Of a stretch of DNA of 64,000 bases, positions 46,801-58,108 are shown piece after piece. The notes beneath the pieces were generated by a model. The model ran no database searches. It had not been told where the DNA came from and worked only from the letters and a program-made list of their open reading frames with translations. This DNA is from Ctenosaura bakeri (taxonomy: Eukaryota; Chordata; Lepidosauria; Squamata; Iguanidae): assembly GCA_948474755.1 (NCBI GenBank), contig CAOLHI010001152.1, positions 1-64,000 on the forward strand, in the 5' to 3' direction. Position numbers and translations under genes: made by a program. Numbering within the stretch: position 1 is the first letter of the stretch; each line of letters begins with the position of its first letter.

Positions 46801-48097
46801 AGAGGCGTCTCGATCTACCCCTATCTCGACGACTGGCTATTGGTGGCGTCCTGCAGAGACAAACTTTACAAAGACATTCACCTTACCCTGACGTGGCTTA
46901 CCCGGCTCGGGCTCAAGGTAAACCCCAAGAAATCCCACCTCGAACCCACCCGCCTCCTCGACTTCATCGGGGCGACCCTCGATACCGTGGCGGGAAGGGC
47001 CTACTTACCGACGGAGAGGGCTCGGACGCTCACGCGCGCGGCGCGGGCGGCCGCCCAGGCCCCGACGGTGTCGGCCAGGACGCTACAGCAGCTGCTCGGC
47101 TACATGGCGGCGACCACGGCCGTCACCTACCTCTCCAGGCTACGAGCGCGACCCCTGCAGCACTGGTCAGGGTCTTCGACCCGCTCCGGGACGAGCAGTC
47201 CCGCCGCTACCGTATTCCCCCCGAGATCCGGCAGACTCTCCTGTGGTGGCAGTCCCACCGGAACCTGATGTCGGGAATGCCGTTCCGCCAGCCCAGGCCC
47301 TCGGTCACGATAACGACGGATGCGTCCCTCCTGGGCTGGGGGGCCCACGCCGGGGACCTCCGGGTCAAGGGCGCCTGGATGGACGACGAGACGTCCCTCC
47401 ACATGAACGCTCTGGAGCTCCTCGCCATCCACAAAGCCCTGATGGCGTTCCGGCACTTGGTGGCGGGCCGCGCCGTGTTGATCCTCACCGACAACACGAC
47501 TGCCATGTGTTATGTGAACAGGCAAGGGGGGACCCACTCCACCACTCTCCTGACCATCGCGCTCGCCCTCTGGAACTGGTGCGTCTCCCTGAGGATCCAC
47601 CCGCTGGCGGTTCACCTGGCGGGGCAGGAGAACACCATGGCGGATGCTCTCAGCAGGGACACCTCCTCCTACCACGAGTGGTCCCTGGCCGACGACGCCT
47701 TCCGGATGCTCCGACACCGGTGGGGCGAGCCGACGGTCGACCTCTCGCGACAGCCAGAACGCGAAATGCCGACGCTTTTGCTCCAGGGCGGGTCACGATC
47801 CCCGCTCCATCGGCGATGCGTTCCAGATCCCGTGGGACAAGGAGCTCCTGTACGCCTTCCCGCCGTTTCCCGCTCCTCGGTCGCGTCGTCTCGAAGATCA
47901 TCTCGGACGGAGCCGACGCGATTCTGGTGGCACCGTACTGGCCGAGGCAACACTGGTTCGGCCCTCTGATCGAGGCCTCGCGGGGGAGGATCCTCAAGTT
48001 CCCGCTAGCGCCGGACCTGCTCTCCCACTCCAACGGCCAGGTGCTGCACCCGGACCTCCCGGTATTGGCCCTCCATGCCTGGAGGATATCGCCGTAG
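43830..48097 (+). pseudogene. DIRS copy B gag-RT-RNaseH-methyltransferase-like frame, multiple frameshifts
   Basis: This is homologous to 23561-27839 of copy A, with the same ATG context (gcggtttATGtcggc). The zinc motif, basic stretch, ILELSDDD and Arg/Ser-rich block read in one frame. Two deletions totalling three bases (44602, 44684) garble about 28 residues and then restore the frame. Single-base losses at about 45026 and 45231 then shift it. RT, including YLDD, reads from 45247 to about 47166, where four bases are missing relative to copy A. RNase H reads in the next frame, and the methyltransferase-like part is broken by losses near 47745-47755 and a gain near 47866. A pair of compensating indels (45999 and 46168) alters about 56 residues between gag and RT. 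It is unlikely to encode a working polyprotein as written. Confidence 0.83.
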
Positions 48098-49109
48098 ACG
48101 ACCCGGCCATCGGTACCGTCTTGACCGCAGCGAGGAAGGAATCGACACGGAGGAACTACCACTATAAATGGCAGCGGTTTGTCGCCTTCGCAGAGGAGCG
48201 ACGGGAACCGATGTCCCCGGCCGGCCTCCGGACCGTCCTCCACTTCCTCCTCCACCTGCGACAGCAAGGCCTCGCCTTCACATCGATCAAGGTCTACCTC
48301 GCCGCGATCGTGGCGTACCAACCGCTGGAATCGCCCTCGGCGGCCCTCTTCCGGGATGATACCGTCAAGCGATTCCTGAAGGGCCTGCAACATCTCTACC
48401 CGCCGGTATCGCCCCGCTACCGTCGTGGTCGCTATCGCTGGTGCTATCGCAGCTCACGAGGCCGCCCTTCGAGCCGATGGCGACAGCGGACGACAGGCTC
48501 CTGGCGATGAAGACGGCGTTCCTGGTGGCGATCACCTCGGCCAGGCGAGCCGGGGAACTGGCGGCGCTACGCTCCGACGACCCCTTCCTGGTCTTCCACC
48601 GCGACAAGGTGATCCTCCGGCCTGACGTCTCGTTCCTGCCGAAGGTGGTGTCCACCTTCCACCTCAACCAGGACATCGTGCTCCCGGCCTTCTACCCCGA
48701 GCCAACCTCGCCCCTGGAGCGGGCCCTGCACTCCCTGGACGTCCGTCGGGCCCTCGCCTTTTACACGGATAGGACGGCGTCCTACCGACAGACTCCACGC
48801 CTCTTCGTCTGCTACGGCAGGCGGAAAAGAGGCCACAAGGTATCATCCCAGCGACTCTCCAAGTGGGTCGCGCAGGCTATCCACTTGGCATACCAACTGG
48901 CCAAGAAGCCTCCGCCGGACCTGCTTCGGGCCCACTCCACCAGAGCCGTGGCCACGTCCGCGGCCCTCCTGCGAGGGGTCGACCTGCCGGAACTGTGTCG
49001 TGTGGCGACCTGGGCTCAACCGTCGACCTTCATCCGCCATTACAGGCTCGACTGCCGTTCCAGGCAAGATGCCCGGTTTGGTCGTGCGGTGCTGGCCTCT
49101 GTCCTCTAG
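48079..49109 (+). pseudogene. DIRS copy B tyrosine recombinase frame with one-base deletion
   Basis: This is the same recombinase as in copy A. The N-terminal half is open, including the position that is TGA in copy A. A C is missing in the C run near 48413, which separates it from the catalytic core. The core reads in the next frame to the TAG at 49107 and retains TSARRAGEL, HSTR and FIRHYRL. Copies A and B are therefore inactivated at different sites. Confidence 0.83.
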
Positions 49110-49154
49110 GGTCTGGGACCTGACCCACCATCCTACAGGTGAGCTATACAGTCT

Positions 49155-49245
49155 CCTATTGTATGAGGCACAGAGACCACGAAGAAGAAGAACAGGTTGC
49201 TTACCTGTAACTGTAGTTCTTCGAGTGGTCATCTGTGCCTCATAC
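49155..49245 (+). repeat. DIRS copy B internal complementary region
   Basis: This is identical in layout to the region in copy A: the complement of the left end followed directly by the complement of the right end, meeting at gaagaagaagaacagg. Confidence 0.9.
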
Positions 49246-49277
49246 ACACACCCGCCCTGCCTTCCCCTCTTTTTCAG

Positions 49278-49472
49278 GTCCCATGTTCTTCGGCGGACCA
49301 GAACTGAGGAGAGACCGCGGCTCGGCGGGAGGAGCATGCGCAGTACGACCGGGGGGGAGGGGCTCCCTCCGCCAAGCCAGCGAGCTCTAGAATCTTCCGA
49401 ACGCTACCGCGCAGGCGCGAAAGCTCCTATTGTATGAGGCACAGATGACCACTCGAAGAACTACAGTTACAG
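49278..49472 (+). other. Candidate cryptic exon at the right end of DIRS copy B
   Basis: The acceptor ctctttttcag and the donor acag|gtaagc (49473) bound 195 nt covering the right inverted repeat. It is sense to PREX1, in the intron before the exon at 57498. Evidence is motif-level only. Confidence 0.4.
49300..49444 (+). repeat. DIRS copy B right inverted terminal repeat
   Basis: This begins agaactgaggagagacc, ends tgtatgaggcacag, and pairs with 43444-43586. Confidence 0.9.
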
Positions 49473-49688
49473 GTAAGCAACCTGTTCTTCTTCTCAGCTA
49501 AAGTGAGCTCAGAGGTGGCAACAATTATGATACTGAAGAAGTTGTTTCTGAAGCATCCCACTCATTTACATACCCCTATGTGGTACATAGGGTCAGTGTC
49601 AGCATTTTGAGTAGTGGTGGCCCAAGCTTCTTTGCTTGAGGTGAGAAGATGTCTGTTGATGTACCAATGCCCTGAAGGCTCCAGTTCT

Positions 49689-49876
49689 GGTCTGATTGGG
49701 GAATCTAAGCAGGGTCAGGCCTAGTTAATGCTGGTGTGGTGAACAACAAAGGAATACCACGTGCTGTAGAGTGTATTTCAAAGGAAGGAAATGGTAATCA
49801 ACCAGTGAGTATTCCTTGCCTAAGGAAACCCTATAGGGTTGCTTAAGTTGACAGGCAACCTGAAGGCACACGCACA
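49689..49876 (+). mobile_element. 5S rRNA-derived SINE
   Basis: The head gaatctaagcagggtcagg, then cctagttaatgctgg and ggaataccacgtgctgtag, matches the 3' half of 5S rRNA (aagctaagcagggtc...gggtgctgtag), which carries the internal promoter. The body tgagtattccttgcctaagg and the end gacaggcaacctgaaggcac are shared with the fragment at 2555-2700. Such SINEs are known from squamates. Confidence 0.82.
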
Positions 49877-50345
49877 AGCATCACTGTCCCGTGTTGTCAC
49901 TTTGTGCTTCCTGAAAAGACTAGTCAGAAATTCTCTACAGAACTAGTTAGTTCCAAGTACCTGATCCTGAGGCCTTTTCAGAGTCAGACAGTGTGAATAG
50001 AATGTCTTCAGGATCTCAGAGTAAAGCATTCTGGCTGTGGCCGGCTCTGAAGAGCTGTGTGACATCCATTCCTTTTGCTGGTATTGTCATACCAAGAAAG
50101 CAGTGCGAGAGCTTCCTAGGATCCCATTCTAGAGAGCTGGGCCAGATACTTCTTGGCTGTAATGTTTGTCATAGCCAGAGACTGGCCAGCAGGTTCTCAA
50201 GAGCAGTATTTGTGGCTCTCTCAGGAACGAAGACACATAATTCCCTGTTACTCAGGCTGTGTCATGTGGGATGGCTATGTCACTTTGCTTAATAGGAAGA
50301 GCACATATAAGTCTGGGTTTTGAATAGTTTGTGACTGGAACTTAA

Positions 50346-51025
50346 GATGTGTCTGCACTGTTAATTATGACAGTTAGATACCAGTTTAACTGCCATGGCT
50401 CTGTAAAGAACCTTGGGATTTATAATTTGTAGTACTCTCTGATAGTGAGCTCTGCATGATTAAGCTCATTTAATGCTCAAACCTTGACTTCTCAGAGCAT
50501 TTTAGGAATCACAGTTAAGGGAGTAGATTAGAGCTCTCTAGCAGAGAATTCCAAATACTTCTCCAAATTACAAATCCAAGGTTGTTTGGGATGAAGCTAT
50601 GGCAATTGAAAGTACAATCATCCCTCCACATTTGCTAGGGCTAGAGGCACAGGACCCCCGTGAAAGTGAAAAAAATGTGAATAACTCTAGGTCCTCCCAA
50701 ACCACTTTTAACACACAAAAAGATATGATCAGCATATTCAACCCACTGTGGATTCCTTTGAGGCATCAGGGTTCTTTCACAAGGCAGAAGTAGGTGGCTG
50801 GTTGGGCTTACTGCCACCTCCACTGCTACCCCACACCATTTTTCATAGGGACTTACAAGCTTTGTTTGCAGTTTCTCAGACTCACAAGGCTTGCAGTCCC
50901 TATTAAAGACAGCACAGGGAAGCAGCAGATGCAGCAGCAAATTATCTGTGAACAATCAAATCCGCAAAAGTGAAGCCTGCAAATTTGGAGGGCTGACTGT
51001 AGTATGAATCTAATATAATTGTGAA
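50346..51025. mobile_element. Fold-back DNA-transposon remnant split by a Tigger-like insertion
   Basis: The left arm (gtgtctgcactgttaattatg, then taactgccatggctctg) is inverted with the right arm (gaagctatggcaattgaaag). The right arm resumes after 51001 as gtatgaatctaatataattg. The middle contains the usual gggatttataatttgtag-type core. The interruption dates the Tigger-like element as younger. Confidence 0.55.
50615..50999. mobile_element. pogo/Tigger-like MITE with TA target duplication
   Basis: The terminal inverted repeats read caatcatccctccacatttgc and gcaaatttggagggctgactg (about 24 bp, imperfect). TA flanks both ends (50613-50614 and 51000-51001). No transposase is present. It is inserted inside an older fold-back element. 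Confidence 0.75.
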
Positions 51026-51036
51026 GGATAGATAGT

Positions 51037-51260
51037 TGTTCTTGTTGTTCTGTTGATCAGTTGTTTCTGACTTGCCTTAGTCAACCCTGTCTTGGCAACA
51101 TTTGTTTAAAGGGGGCTTACCATTCCCTTCCTCTGAGACTGAGAATGTGTGATTTGTCTGAAGTCACCCAGTGGGTTTCCATGACTCAATGGGGATTTGA
51201 ACCCTGGTCTCTTGGAATCCTGATCCAATACTTAAACCACTATACCATGCTGGTTCTTGA
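51037..51260 (-). mobile_element. tRNA-derived SINE (copy 5)
   Basis: The segments gttgatcagttgtttctgac, gtcacccagtgggtttcc, tttgaaccctggtctcttgg and ttaaaccactataccatgc match the family along its full length, with a degenerate tail. Confidence 0.78.
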
Positions 51261-51519
51261 AGTACACAAATAGCCTTAAGTCTAAAGAGTTAATTGGGTC
51301 TATGCAAGCAGTCTGGCCACTTAACACTCATCTTGTATGTTTTGTCCAGAACTTGGAACCATTACTTTTTTGGATTACAACCGTTGTTTTTTTGCATTAC
51401 AGCCAGTCAGCACAAGCTCTGGTTTTATCAACTGTATTTAAGTTTGTACGCAAGCCTTCTCTTCCAAAAAATGGAGATCAGAACTCTAAATCTAAAAACG
51501 TGCATTGCAGTCTTAGACT

Positions 51520-51745
51520 GTGGTTGTTGTGTAGTTTCACGTCATTTCTGACTTATGGCAACCCTAAGGTGAATCTACTACTGTATTTTCTTGGCAAGAT
51601 TTGTTCAGAGGGAAGTTGTCTTTGCCTTCTTCTGAAGCTGAGAGAGTATGACTTGCCCAAGGTGACCCAGTGGGTTTCCACGGCTGAGCGGAGATTTGAG
51701 TGTTGGTCTTCCAGTGTCCTATTCCAACATTCAAACCAAACTTTG
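51520..51745 (-). mobile_element. tRNA-derived SINE (copy 6)
   Basis: The segments gttgttgtgtagtttcacg, atttctgacttatggcaacc, aggtgacccagtgggtttcc and a degenerate head match the family. This copy is more diverged than the one at 14581. Confidence 0.75.
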
Positions 51746-54700
51746 GTATGAATGCTCTTATCCCCAGCCTTGAGCTGGAAGTTAGTTTGCAAAAGATGGC
51801 TCAGATCCAGTAGATCCAAGCCAAGTAAAATGTCAGGGCTATGCAGGTTTTCAATGTTTTCATATTGCTAAAAAGTGATACATTGGATTTTATGGTTTGT
51901 ATTATGACAAAAAAATTGAAGGCCCTGGCTTCAGATATGGACTGTGACCCAAATGTGAGAGAAAGTATTAAATGGTATTGTGGTTAAAAGGGATTGTGAC
52001 TTCAGTGTGAGAGAAGGGATCATAATCCCCCAAGGGTTCTGGTTATTCTTTTGATTTATTTAAAAGGTCATCTGCCAGGTCCATCTTTAAAAAGAGATGT
52101 TTAATTTGCTTTCACATCCAAGGAGTCAAGGCGGTTACTAGATGACATTCTCTCTCAGCCTATCCTAAGTCTGTATAGCACCCTAAACTCTTAGAGAGGG
52201 GTTTAAAAAAAACCCACAAGTTAATTCTTTAATTAATTAAACATAGAATTAGTGATGCCTCTGATTCTGTTTGAGCTCTGTTTCCCACCTCCTGCTTGGT
52301 AATATCTTAGGATCTTCATAAGTTGGAAACTATTTGAAGGTACATAATAACAGCAAAATACTCCATTCCTCAGTAAAACTTTTGACAGATACTTCTTAAT
52401 AAACTGTTAATTCTATTTATTTATAATTTTAGAAAAATTAACCACACCTGCCTTCATTCAGAAGATGATTCCAGTGTGTTATAGACATAAGTCAAACAAT
52501 TATGAAGAACAAAAATAATGTAATGTAAATCTAAGTGTTAGCCAACTGGAGTAGACCTGTTGAATCAATGGGTATTTGGCAAGACAACATTTATATAAGT
52601 TTCATTGATTCAACAAGGGCATTTAGTTGGGAATAACAGTTGGGTTTAGGTCTATAAAATTGAAAAGTCAGCAAAACTGAGGGGCATATAAATCAGTACT
52701 ACTGAAAGTGGTGACCCACTGTGAGCCATTAGCTGCCAGTCTGGAGCAAGCATCCAAGAAAAAAGAAACAGTTTGAGATGATTAGAACAAATGTGGTGCT
52801 GGCACACTGGAAGAAAAAAACCAGCTGGTTGCCTACTTCATATACTGTAGCTTAAGAAGCATTGCTGTAAATTATTTCAACCATACTTACATTTAAAAAC
52901 TAAAATGCTCAAACAAAGTCTTGTTCCTGGTGCCAAAAATAATGCAGTGTTGCCACCCGGCATACCTGCAATTGGAGGGCATTTCCAAGGCGTAGATGAA
53001 TCTCTTATTTTTTGTAAATGTTCATCTCTTATAGATGAAGCAAGGAAATTATCTTAAGGCAGGTGGTATCAAAGGAGCTTCTTTGCTTTACCCTGTCCCT
53101 TTTGTGGACTTTGATAAACTTTTCATCATATTCTGTTTTCCTGGCTGTGCATCCCTCAAATAGAAATCAAGCTGTTACCCTCTGCACAAACAAGTAACCT
53201 TACCCCTGAACCATGGGCTCTCCCTGTTCTTCATGGTGTATTCTTATAAGAACAAAAGCTGTCCTATCCTGTTGCATCACATCCCCAGCCACAGAATTTC
53301 CTGCATCTGGTGACCAAGAAGATTTGTCTTTATGGCATTTCAAGTTTCTGCTCAGAATTGTCCGGAAGAGAGGCAGCTGCAATTCCAGATGTGTGGTGCA
53401 GGGAAGGATAAAACCCATGAGCCAGCTGCTCTCCAGCTTCTTTCCTTCCTCTCTTTGTGACTGTTTGCTGCTATTGTGTTTAAATGGAGACACGTATAAT
53501 GATAAATAAAGAGGCAAAACAAATGCAAAATTGTTGAGGGACAATGAAGGCATCCCTTTATGTCATTTTTAGCCTGGCTTGCTGAATCTTGTATTGCTCT
53601 TTGGAAGCAGGAGTTTCTTGCCATGTAGTAACAAGAAGGGAAATCACAGTTCATTAAATTTTTATTAGGCAACATACAGCTAAGATAAGGACTTTTCTGT
53701 CCAAGGTGGTAGTGACCACTGGTTTTAAATGGAGAACAGAGACATGTGTGGAAGAACAGACTGCCAGTGGTGCTTAGCTATGATGCCCTGATGGCCCATA
53801 TCTTACGGTGGTTACAAAAGACATGTGATTGGAAACAGCTGTTTCCATTTTGGGGAAAAAAAAGTTTGACTAGACTGGCATTTCCTTACTTGAGACCTTC
53901 CATATGTCTTAGACTACAATTGGCATTTTCCCATGGCCATTGGACCATTTTGGCTATAGTTGATGACAACTGTAGTTCCGTCAGGTTAGCCAGAGAAGGC
54001 TGGACTAGTTAGGTCTTTCTTGCTGAATTCCATGTCAGCATCCTTGAACAGCTTTGAGAGAGCCATCAGCCTGGTAGGATCTGTTGCTACAGCCCACTGT
54101 GCCTCTTTTAAATCTAGTTTAAGTCTGGCATGGTGCACCTGGCATACCATTGCTCTGGAGACTTGAGAGATCAAACTGGAAGGTAGACTCCAAATATTCC
54201 ATCTAGGATTCACTATTGGAGGAGGGGCCCTTTGCCCAGGGTCTCTTTGCATCTGGAGCTGGCCACGGGTAAACTAAATTCAAGGCCAAGTCAGGATAAC
54301 AGGTGTTTCTTCTAAGTCCAAGTCTAGAGTGTGTTCTGTTGTTCAGAGTCCCTGTATTTGGTTGCTGGATCTGCAGAATTAGCAGAATCTTGTGCTACAG
54401 CTGACTAAGCTAAGGCCAGGCTCCATGCCAGTAGTCATAGCAGACCTGACTAATCCAGATGTTTTTATCTGCTTTTATGTTTTTGGGCCAGTTCTGCTCT
54501 GTGCCATAAAAGGACCCTCAGACTTGATTGTATAGACTCTAGTTTCTCATGTAGGCCAAGTCCTGCTATGTGTGGATTTTAAATTTTACATGGAATGAAA
54601 GGGCAAACACAAAATAAGTGGGGAGGAGGGAAGAAATACATAGGCTATGATCATGGCTTTGGCATATTCATTAATATAAGCTGACAATATAATATAAGTT

Positions 54701-57497
54701 CACAATTTTTTATTGAAGTTGACATCTGTAGAATGCACATTAGTGTATGACTAAAGTGTTAAGATCTCCAGACCATTGAATGATGAGTAGTAAATATTTG
54801 AAGGGCCATATGTCCCTATATAAGCCTGCTGAGTGCTAAAATTTTCATAGGAGGTCCTTCTCTTCCTGCTACCTTCCATGTTTGATGGGAACATGAGAGA
54901 GCACCTGCTTGGTGGCTATTCCCAGCCTCATGAACTCCTTAACATGTTGGCTAAGATTGTTCCCTCCATGCTTTCCTTCTGTCACCAAGTGAAACTTTTC
55001 TATTCTGACTGATTTTGGGGAATTGACTGCAGTGGGCTTTTAATATAAAAAAAATCAACATTGAATATAAAATTAACAGAATAGAAAAATCAACATTGCA
55101 GTCACTTCTCAAAAGTCTTTGCATTTCCGAATTCTCAAAAGTCTTTCCTTTTTCTACCATTTGCCTTCACCCCCCCCCCAATACTAGGACTTAAGCTTAG
55201 GACATATTACAACAAATACAGATTAAAGCTATACAAAAGCACCAGTAATTAACACATACACAGACGCATGCGCACACATACACACACTATTTTAAATTGC
55301 AATTTAAAAATCTATAGAATTAAAATTTATTGAAGTCATAGGGTTATTGAACCCTTGTGCCTGCTGCTGTCTGGGCTGGCGTCTAGGTGAATTCTAGCTA
55401 GATGTAAAGGGCCTTAAGTCTTGCTATCTGAAGTTTATATTCTGATAGATTCAGGACAGAACAGGCATCTGTTGGGTCCCAATTCTGGGAGAAAGGTGGC
55501 CTACAAATACAATAAATAAATAAATAATCTGAGGAAGTAAATTCTGTGCCCACCTAATAACTGTTCTGGCAAACAGAGAGATCACTGAAGCTGTTCACAC
55601 AGCATGGGCCTCATGGGCCCTGTGTAGAAAGACCCCTAACTTCTTGTCCTCTGCATTTTGGAGTGTGTCATCTCCATCTTTGGGGGAAAAGAGTCTTCAA
55701 AACAAGATCTGCCATTGAGGCATCAATAAGAGGGATTTTAAATTTGTCCATAGTCCCTGCTGGTAAAGAATAAAAGCGCTTTGCGCATACTGGAGCTGAT
55801 TTGGCCACCCCTCACCTATGATAGTTTTAGCAACTGGGAATACGACAGCTGTAACAACCCGCCTGACCCTAACACTTATTTTGGATATCTACTCAGCACC
55901 TTCAGTATAAGGTTGCCCCTGGGCACCCAAGTCAATAGCCTTTTCAGCTTTCCTAAGTAGGATGTCAGTCAACTGATGTAAATAAATGTGCAGTGGTGCG
56001 ATCTAGTGAGCCCTCCCGGTCCTCCAAAGAAACTTCCCCTTCTTCTCTGTCCAGGAGGAGAGAAGAAGTTGAGAAGACCAAATTTGCCAAGAACTGCATG
56101 GCAGAGGAGGCTTCGCTTAAAAAGAGGGAGCACAGGGTCTCTTTCTGCCAGACTCCAGATGTTTAGAATGAACAAATTTATGGAGGTTCTGTGAAGATGC
56201 TGAAAACTCTGAAGAATATCTCTTCTGAGAACACCTGCTGTGTGAATGCCCCCTAGAGAACATGTGCAAGCCAGAATCCTCCACACTGGGTGTGCAGTGG
56301 CATTTTTCATGCCTGGAATATTTACTGTGTGCGCTTGGCCAATGGCCACACTGAATGGGTATTGAAGCTGCTGCAGTAGGTGCCACCATCCATCCCCCAA
56401 CTCCTGGGCTCCAACCATTTCCCAAGCAATAAGGGAAATCCAGCAGCAAAGATTGAGGTGAAGGGGCTGGCTCTTAATAGAGAAGTGGAGGGAATGGTAC
56501 CAGTCACTCACACACCCACAGCTGCACTTCCCATCTCTTTCATGTCCTCAGCTCCTAGTCTGGGAGCATTACTACTTGCCTTGGCTGCCTCAGTGGACTG
56601 GGCAAAGGCCCTGTCAGATCCTTCCAGTAGGGTAGATCAAACAGCCACATGCACATGCCCTCTGGGCACCACACAAATTGCCCACATTGTCTTGGTCCCC
56701 TCATTGAAGAGAGCTCTGGGCTGTCTGCCACTCTTCACCTTGCTTTCCACACAAGTCTTGGTTAGTCTGAAGTAGAGCTAGGAGAAGAATCTCTCTGAAA
56801 TTGTTCCCCTTCTTGTAGTGGAGCTATAGAACTGTTCTGCCTAAGCAAGGCAGAATGGAACTGGGCAGAGGGGCTAGCTCTTCCCTTTAGGATGGAGGAA
56901 GTTAATTAGGCAGGAAGCCCTGCCTCTGGACTGTATGTGAGGAGAAGGACCTACAGCAAGGATGCGCTCTGCGCACTGCAGGAAAAACTCGTAGCAGAAT
57001 TGCTAGCTATCAGTGAATTTCAGGCAAAGGCTTCATTGGTCATTGTCTGATTGATTCTGCCCTGGAAATGGGCTTATTGTTCCTTAAGAAAACATTTTGT
57101 GGCATTCTGCAGATGACTATGTTTTACAGTGGCTTATCATGACTGATCTTTACCCAGATTAAAAAAAAATCTGCTGTCCAATTTGAATTATGACAGAGGA
57201 AATAAAAATGAAATGCGGCTGTTTTGACATTAGGAAGTAGGAAGAATTGAGGTATATGTGTATGTTGTTCCTGAGATATTTAAGTCCACAACAGGCCTAG
57301 GCAAAGGTGTGTGTGGGTTTGTGTTTGTGAACCCAGCACGCATATAGCAATTTTTTTTGGGTTCTTTCATTTGTTCCTAAATATGAAAGTGTGGTTTTTA
57401 TTAACTGAAGTAAAATGAAAAACAAATTTAAAACACTTGGGAATCCTTCACTGACATACATGATTCTTTTTATCTCTTCTTCCCTCCCTCCCTGCAG

Positions 57498-57602
57498 AAA
57501 GACAAGTTCATTGTATATGAAGAATATTGCAGCAACCATGAAAAAGCACTCAGGCTGTTGATGGAACTGAACAAGATTCCACCTGTGAGAGCATTCCTTC
57601 TG
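57498..57602 (+). CDS. PREX1: PREX1 coding exon (DH domain, third visible exon)
   Basis: This 105-bp, phase-0 exon encodes 35 residues that begin [20 protein letters not shown] and end PPVRAFLL. The upstream tract ctccctgcag is a good acceptor, and the exon ends at ctg before gtaagc. [11 protein letters not shown] is highly conserved in PREX proteins within the DH domain, and [10 protein letters not shown] matches PREX1 better than PREX2. Joined to the previous exon it continues VFLKF-KDKF, as in known PREX1. The next expected exon (starting near SCMLLGGRK in known PREX1) is not found between 57603 and 64000, so the following intron runs past the window edge. Confidence 0.95.
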
Positions 57603-58068
57603 GTAAGCACAGATAGACAATTTTACAGCCTTTGGCAAAGTATGTAAAATGTTACCTTGTGTATAGGTTTCCCCTACTTCGTTAAGAAATGAACACATAC
57701 AGCTATGAATGCCACACTCTTTAGCAGAAGGCTACCAGTACAGATGAGACTTCTTAATCTTGTTCCATTCAGTGGTTGTCCCACATGAAATGTGACCCAA
57801 TTTGCTCCTGCCTCAGTGGTGGTACAAGAGGTCTGGCAACATGAGGTGGGAACAGAAGCCCTCCTCCCACCCCAACCGGCTTCTTGTACTAGATGTGTTC
57901 CTACCACAGAGATCATGCGAACTTACTTTCTGAAGAACAGCACTGACTACTAAGAGAGGCTAACACAGTTGCAGTTGCTCATCTGTTTCATTCTGAAGAT
58001 TCTTCTCCTCAGAGACCATCTCTGCACAAAGGTACATAAGAAACCACATATGCACAGGTGTCTTTTTT

Positions 58069-58108
58069 TCCAGTTGTGCAGGTCTCTCAAGAGACCTGCA
58101 CAACTGGA
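58069..58108. repeat. Perfect 19-bp palindrome with a 2-nt spacer
   Basis: The left arm tccagttgtgcaggtctct and the right arm agagacctgcacaactgga are exact inverse complements separated by ca. Confidence 0.9.

Larger units (their letters stand above)
43428..49490 (+). mobile_element. DIRS1-like retrotransposon, copy B (near full length)
   Basis: This has the same architecture as copy A 20 kb upstream, and almost all of its sequence can be aligned by eye base for base. It starts ttcttcttcgtgg after taag and ends cctgttcttc before ttctcagc. Differences from A are mostly one- to four-base indels (about 44602, 44684, 45026, 45231, 45999, 46168, 47167, 47745-47755, 47866, 48413) plus scattered substitutions. 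These break gag, the RT-RNaseH junction, the methyltransferase-like domain and YR, while the YR codon that is TGA in copy A is CGA here. It sits sense in the PREX1 intron before the exon at 57498. The high similarity to A indicates that both inserted recently. Confidence 0.93.
40823..57497 (+). other. PREX1: PREX1 intron between second and third visible exons
   Basis: The intron runs from gtgagt to ctgcag. It contains the GC-rich repeat at 42111-42486, DIRS copy B (43428-49490), a 5S-derived SINE, a nested pair of DNA-transposon remnants (50346-51025) and two tRNA-derived SINEs. The stretch 51760-57497 is otherwise plain AT-rich DNA with a few degenerate repeat pieces (for example 53840-54000 and 54840-54990, and a short AATAAATA-type repeat tail near 55490-55530). 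No exon was found in it. Confidence 0.85.

Noticed and set aside
53986..54252. Minus-strand 88-residue frame (GQRAPPPIVNPRWNIW...)
   Set aside because: It looks slightly protein-like, but no family could be named and no supporting splice sites or neighbours were found.
55969..56775. Overlapping frames of 110-180 residues on both strands
   Set aside because: The composition is unremarkable, with no conserved motif and no splice context. It is consistent with chance open frames.
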